From positions 23,771,511 through 23,835,510 of the forward strand of contig NC_088210.1 in NCBI RefSeq assembly GCF_037126465.1: a DNA stretch of 64,000 nucleotides, written 5' to 3'. Positions 60,306 through 64,000 of this stretch are shown here, piece after piece. Below the pieces are notes generated by a model. That model saw only the letters and a list, made by a program, of their open reading frames with translations, was not told the origin of the DNA and did not search any database. This DNA is from Ornithodoros turicata. Lineage: Eukaryota; Arthropoda; Arachnida; Ixodida; Argasidae. The stretch's first letter is position 1; each line of letters starts with the position of its first letter. The position numbers and the translations under genes were made by a program.

Positions 60306-60564
60306 ATGACGCAAGTGAAAGACGAATGTTTGTCCGCGGACAATCAGACGACTCCCACTACCGAGGATGACGGGGACACTAACGTTACTGAGCCTCTTAG
60401 ATCGTCGTCTGCAGGTCTTCAGGAGACCAACTGTTACACGCCGAAGCCCGCCGAGCGTGAAGTATGGGGCAAGAAGGCGGATTTCTTGCTGTCTGTGATA
60501 GGATTTGCCGTTGATCTATCAAATGTTTGGCGATTTCCGTACCTCTGTTATGCTTACGGTGGAG
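60306..60564 (+). CDS. Monoamine (dopamine/serotonin-like) SLC6 transporter, first coding exon
   Basis: Na+/Cl- coupled neurotransmitter transporter of the plasma membrane; partial. The exon encodes 86 residues plus one base and ends at GGAG|GTGAGT. A polar N-tail rich in Thr, Asp and Glu precedes [20 protein letters not shown], then [10 protein letters not shown], the start of TM1. Asp70 in the FAVDL segment is the amine-binding aspartate that separates monoamine transporters from GABA/amino-acid members (Gly there). I cannot choose firmly between dopamine and serotonin types. After TM1 the sequence is CYAYGGG rather than the common CY-NGGG. Later exons lie beyond 64000; the intron exceeds 3.4 kb. 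Confidence 0.9.
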
Positions 60565-61641
60565 GTGAGTTCTTAGTTTTCTTTTGACTGTGTGATAACC
60601 AGTTCTTCTCTGTTATCTTGTCATTTATGCCCACTATCAACTGCAGTTCTATGTCGATGGTTTTTCACACGCGACTAGGCATACCTTGGACTTGAAAAGA
60701 AAAAAGGAAAACATTGTCTCGCGGTGCAGTTATTTGCCAAGGAAAGACGTTGTTTAGCAATTGTGTAATTACCGCTCTCGTTGAAATGAAAAACGCGGTA
60801 GTCACCTGAGTAGTGCACGACTGTCACTTTAGGTCAGTAGTGTCAAGCACTACGACACAAGCAGCAGGAATCGCACTACCTGTTGCGTTCGTGGAGCGAA
60901 ATGAACCCTCGATTTCGCAAGGTGCAGCAGAACATCCTAATCTTGCGGCAAACTTCTAATCTCTTCCTATCGTGTGAGGAATGTAACCGATGAAGGGTCC
61001 TGTTTACCGCCAGATATATCGAGAGCTATGAAATAGAATCACTCTTCGGTATGCACACCGCGGCAAGATATACCGTGCGTATATGCGGTTGCGATATTTT
61101 TCGGGCATTGCGTGTTCCGCAGCGCGAGAAACACGGCAGAATAACACGTTCGAACGTGCTACGAAAAAAGAAAAAAGAAGAGAGAGGGAAAAAAGAAAAG
61201 TAAAAAACCTCGCATCAAATAAAAGTCGCAATGAAAATTTCTTTAAATCCCAGTATATTTCCCGAGTTTCTCTGGCTATTAAACATGTCCTCATCGGACG
61301 GCAGAATTATGTGAAGCTTTCGTCCTGAATGTACGTATTTCGAGTGTTATAGATCGTTATTTTGAATAAAAAAGAAATTACAGGTAGATCGAAACATGCA
61401 ACTCACGGAAAGCATGCTGTTCTGCTGTTACATGGCATACAAGCTAACAACATTGTTCGTACCGAGATCATCGACCCGCATATATGTGTCGTGTTTTGTG
61501 TCATGTGGTATATACCAAGTCGACGAAGACAACATCCTTGAGTTTGAGGGACGAGGGGACAGGGGAGACACAAACGAAACGAAACAGGAGACTAAGAAAC
61601 CAAGTATTCGCGCCTTCTTGTGTGCAGAATGTTTCATGCTG

Positions 61642-61848
61642 CACTATTAAAACTGACCTTCACCAAATAACACGCTCCTAGCCTACCACCATCCCGAACG
61701 ACATCGTTCTTTCCCCTGATTTGCTGAAATCGGGGGGCGTACGCCATTTTTGTGGCATTATACAGTTCACAATTGCCACAAACATGGCGTACGCCTCCCG
61801 TTTTCAGCAAATCGTGCTATGCGGTGAAGCTCTGTTTTTACGAATGTC
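61642..61848 (+). mobile_element. MITE family D copy
   Basis: Begins CACTATTAAAACTGACCTTC, carries the central foldback CGTACGCCATTTTTGTGGC / GCCACAAACATGGCGTACG, and ends near GCGGTGAAGCTCTGTTTTTA. The interior loop variant differs from the 63564 copy, so there are at least two subfamilies. Confidence 0.7.
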
Positions 61849-62600
61849 TAACTCGTTTCACCTTATACGTATAGGTTTTTAAAGAAAAATATAGAGGCAG
61901 TAGTTCCACAAATCTATATTTGTCTACTCTAATATAGCTGAGTAGCGACTAAAAGCTATAACTATATACCTGAAACCAGCTAACTACCGAAGGCTGACTG
62001 ACGGCCACGAAGGATTGGAAGAGGAATGAATGAGCAAAATTGAAATGTGCAGAAGAAATAAGGTAAAAAGAAAAGGTAAAGAAAGGGGGTGAAGTTACGG
62101 TGGCAACAAGTGCTGGAAGCGACGAACCCGGATAATTATTTGTCTTCGTCGCTATATAAGGTGAGGTCCCTATAGCAGACGTGTAGAGTGACTTAGAGTA
62201 TATAAGTTATACGTAACGGTAGTCGGGGCAGTATCGCGTGCGAAGTGGACAGGACACGAAGAAAAGAAAACGAAGCCGTCGAGCGCGTTTGTGAGTGAAG
62301 GTGTTCCTCGATTTGCGTCATACTCGTGCGGTGGTGCTTGCTGGCTACGCAGCAGCAACAGACACTGGGATGGGACGCAAAGAAAGCACTTTACGTATGA
62401 CACTACGACAAACAAGTCCGTCTGTATCATGCGCTTCAAGAAAGGAGAAAGCCTATTTGAACAGACAGTCAACTACAGGAACCAGGAGCTACCAATTTCA
62501 CAGCTGCCTATTAATATTAAATACCATGTATGCGGAATAGACGTGTTTACATTTGGCAACATTGATTTTTGTTCTGGGAATGAATATGCCCACCAGAAGC

Positions 62601-62710
62601 GGAACCGGTTAAAACCGGTATGAACCGTTATTTTTTTGCTCCGGAGCAGAACCGGTACCGGACCGTTTATGATACAACCGGAACGAAAAACGTTACGGTT
62701 CGACACCCTG
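62601..62710. mobile_element. hAT-like MITE remnant (AACCGG family), copy 2
   Basis: Dense AACCGG/CCGGTT motifs ending ACGGTTCGACACCCTG, a CAGGG hAT-type terminus on the other strand. Related to 721-852. A T-run follows directly. Confidence 0.5.
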
Positions 62711-63563
62711 CTTTTTTTTTTTTTTTTTTTTTAATACCCTCTATACTCATTTTCGAAGTTACTTTGAAAATACTTCTCTGTGTGTGACACGGAAGTCAAG
62801 CGAAAGATCCTCTTTTGTCTCGGCAATATGCACTTTGTGCTATACATATGTTTCAGCGTCCGAGATAGCCGGGACATCCACGTCCTTCTTGGGAAGGAAG
62901 GGGTAGCGTGCAGCGCCTTTGGGAGCATGCATGAGGCGACGTGTTGTCCCGAAGGGTATGTGGGGGAGGGGGTAAACCATTGAGCCACCTATCAGGCATG
63001 ATGGAAGACCCGAGCCGAATGTGGTAGAGAGAGAAGGCACGTAAATTATTAATGACTCTTGATGAGGTTAAAGGTACGATATGGAGAAACACGACAGTAA
63101 ATCCTCTCGTTCCTGTAGAGTATTAGTTCGCATGTATCTGTAGATCGGCCGTTCAGTATTGGGGGTATAATGAAAAAAAAGAAAAAGAAAATCGGCCCAG
63201 GCTATCGGATAGTATATATTTTTTTTTTTTAAGTGGTTGCTCCTGGGAGCTAACATGTGCCGTACATATATTTTTTGCTAATGCCATTTTCAACTTCACG
63301 CTCTTCGTATATTTCTTTGATAGCGAATTTCAGCTGTGACGGCAAAGTATCTTGAAAGTAACGAGTTCCTTTTAAGAGTATTTAATACTCTATGCGAATT
63401 TTTTTCAAGATTGCGTATTTAGTACCCTACTCGGTTATTTTATTTTTGCCCGGTACTCCGTAACTTAACTTAAATACTTGTTATGAGTATCTATAGAAGT
63501 CTGCCCTACAGGGCATTGCAACTGTAGGTGTTCACCTCAACGTTCCGCAAATATTTCACCATA

Positions 63564-63800
63564 CACTCTTAAAACTGAACTTCACCGCATAGCACGCTCC
63601 TAGCCAACCATCATTCCGAATTATATCATTCTGTGTCCCGATTTGTTCAAAACAGGGGGGAGGCGCCTATCTGGGACAAGATAATGTGTCCCAGATAGGC
63701 GCCTCCTCCCATTTTCAACAAATCAATACACAGAATGATTTCATTCGGAATGATGGTTGGCTATGAGCATACTATGTGGCTAAGTTCTGTTTTAACAGTG
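63564..63800. mobile_element. Complete palindromic MITE family D, 237 bp, TA-flanked
   Basis: The two halves are inverted copies: CACTCTTAAAACTGAACTTC at the left, GAAGTTCTGTTTTAACAGTG-like at the right, with the hairpin centre GGCGCCTATCTGGGACA / TGTCCCAGATAGGCGCC. TA dinucleotides flank it at 63562-63563 and 63801-63802, and the consensus end CACTGTTAAAA suits a Tc1/mariner-type MITE. Confidence 0.8.
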
Positions 63801-64000
63801 TATGCTCTTATAAATGAACTTCACCGCATAACACGCTCCTAGCCAACCATCATCCCGAATGACACCGTGCTCTCCTCTGTGATTTGCTGGAAACGGGAAG
63901 CGTACGCCCTTTTGTGACACTTATGCTGTTCATAATTGTCACAAAAAAGGCGTACGCCTCCTGTTTTCAACAAATCAGGGCAGATAACGATATTTACTCT
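63801..64000. mobile_element. MITE family D copy, cut by the window edge
   Basis: Directly abuts the preceding copy, sharing the TA. It shows the left arm (TGAACTTCACCGCATAACACGC), the central foldback GCGTACGCCCTTTTGTGAC / GTCACAAAAAAGGCGTACGC and the start of the right arm. Confidence 0.75.

Larger units (their letters stand above)
60565..64000 (+). other. First intron of the SLC6 transporter (incomplete)
   Basis: No further transporter exon is found up to the window edge. Contents are MITE family D copies (61642-61848, 63564-63800, 63801-64000), the AACCGG-family remnant (62601-62710) and T/A runs near 62711-62732 and 63220. Confidence 0.6.

Overview
This is an animal nuclear genome window. 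Spliced genes with GT-AG introns, AATAAA signals and dense short inverted-repeat transposons (MITEs) rule out a prokaryote. The protein set (PIWI, alternative aldolase ends, monoamine transporter) and intron sizes (59 bp to about 3.4 kb) suggest an arthropod. I lean towards a chelicerate such as a tick, but that is an inference from protein flavour and repeat style, not a demonstrated assignment.

Eight protein-coding genes can be read exon by exon, with reading frame kept across the splice junctions I list. From left to right they are: malectin (minus, 3' end unresolved); a PPTC7-type mitochondrial PP2C phosphatase (plus), sharing a divergent 586-bp promoter interval with malectin; 14-3-3 epsilon (plus); a PIWI-clade Argonaute with 18 coding exons and 891 aa (plus); MRM3, a mitochondrial rRNA 2'-O-methyltransferase (minus); fructose-bisphosphate aldolase with two alternative terminal exons (plus); DHX37, a ribosome-biogenesis DEAH helicase with 26 coding exons and 1156 aa (minus); and the first coding exon of a monoamine (dopamine/serotonin-like) SLC6 transporter (plus), whose remainder lies beyond the right edge.

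The genes do not form an operon or pathway. They are mostly housekeeping genes: ER glycoprotein quality control, mitochondrial phosphatase, signalling adaptor, piRNA silencing, mitochondrial ribosome, glycolysis and nucleolar rRNA processing. The span from 2 to 55 kb is gene-dense. From 55 to 64 kb it is repeat-rich: an inverted-repeat-bounded fossil with a possible P-element/THAP-type transposase remnant (55.3-57.3 kb), and several copies of one TA-flanked palindromic MITE around the transporter exon.

Repeats are the most abundant non-genic content. I distinguish several MITE families, three of them with good hAT-like 8-bp target duplications (9035-9447, 26887-27214, 46160-46649). There is also a ~70-bp tandem array, a long polypyrimidine tract and three clean foldbacks. 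I recognised no rRNA, tRNA or CRISPR array and found no clearly new multi-gene system. The most distinctive items are the aldolase terminal-exon pair, a GC-AG intron in DHX37, the odd C-terminus of malectin, the RG/Q-rich PIWI N-terminus and the transposon fossils.
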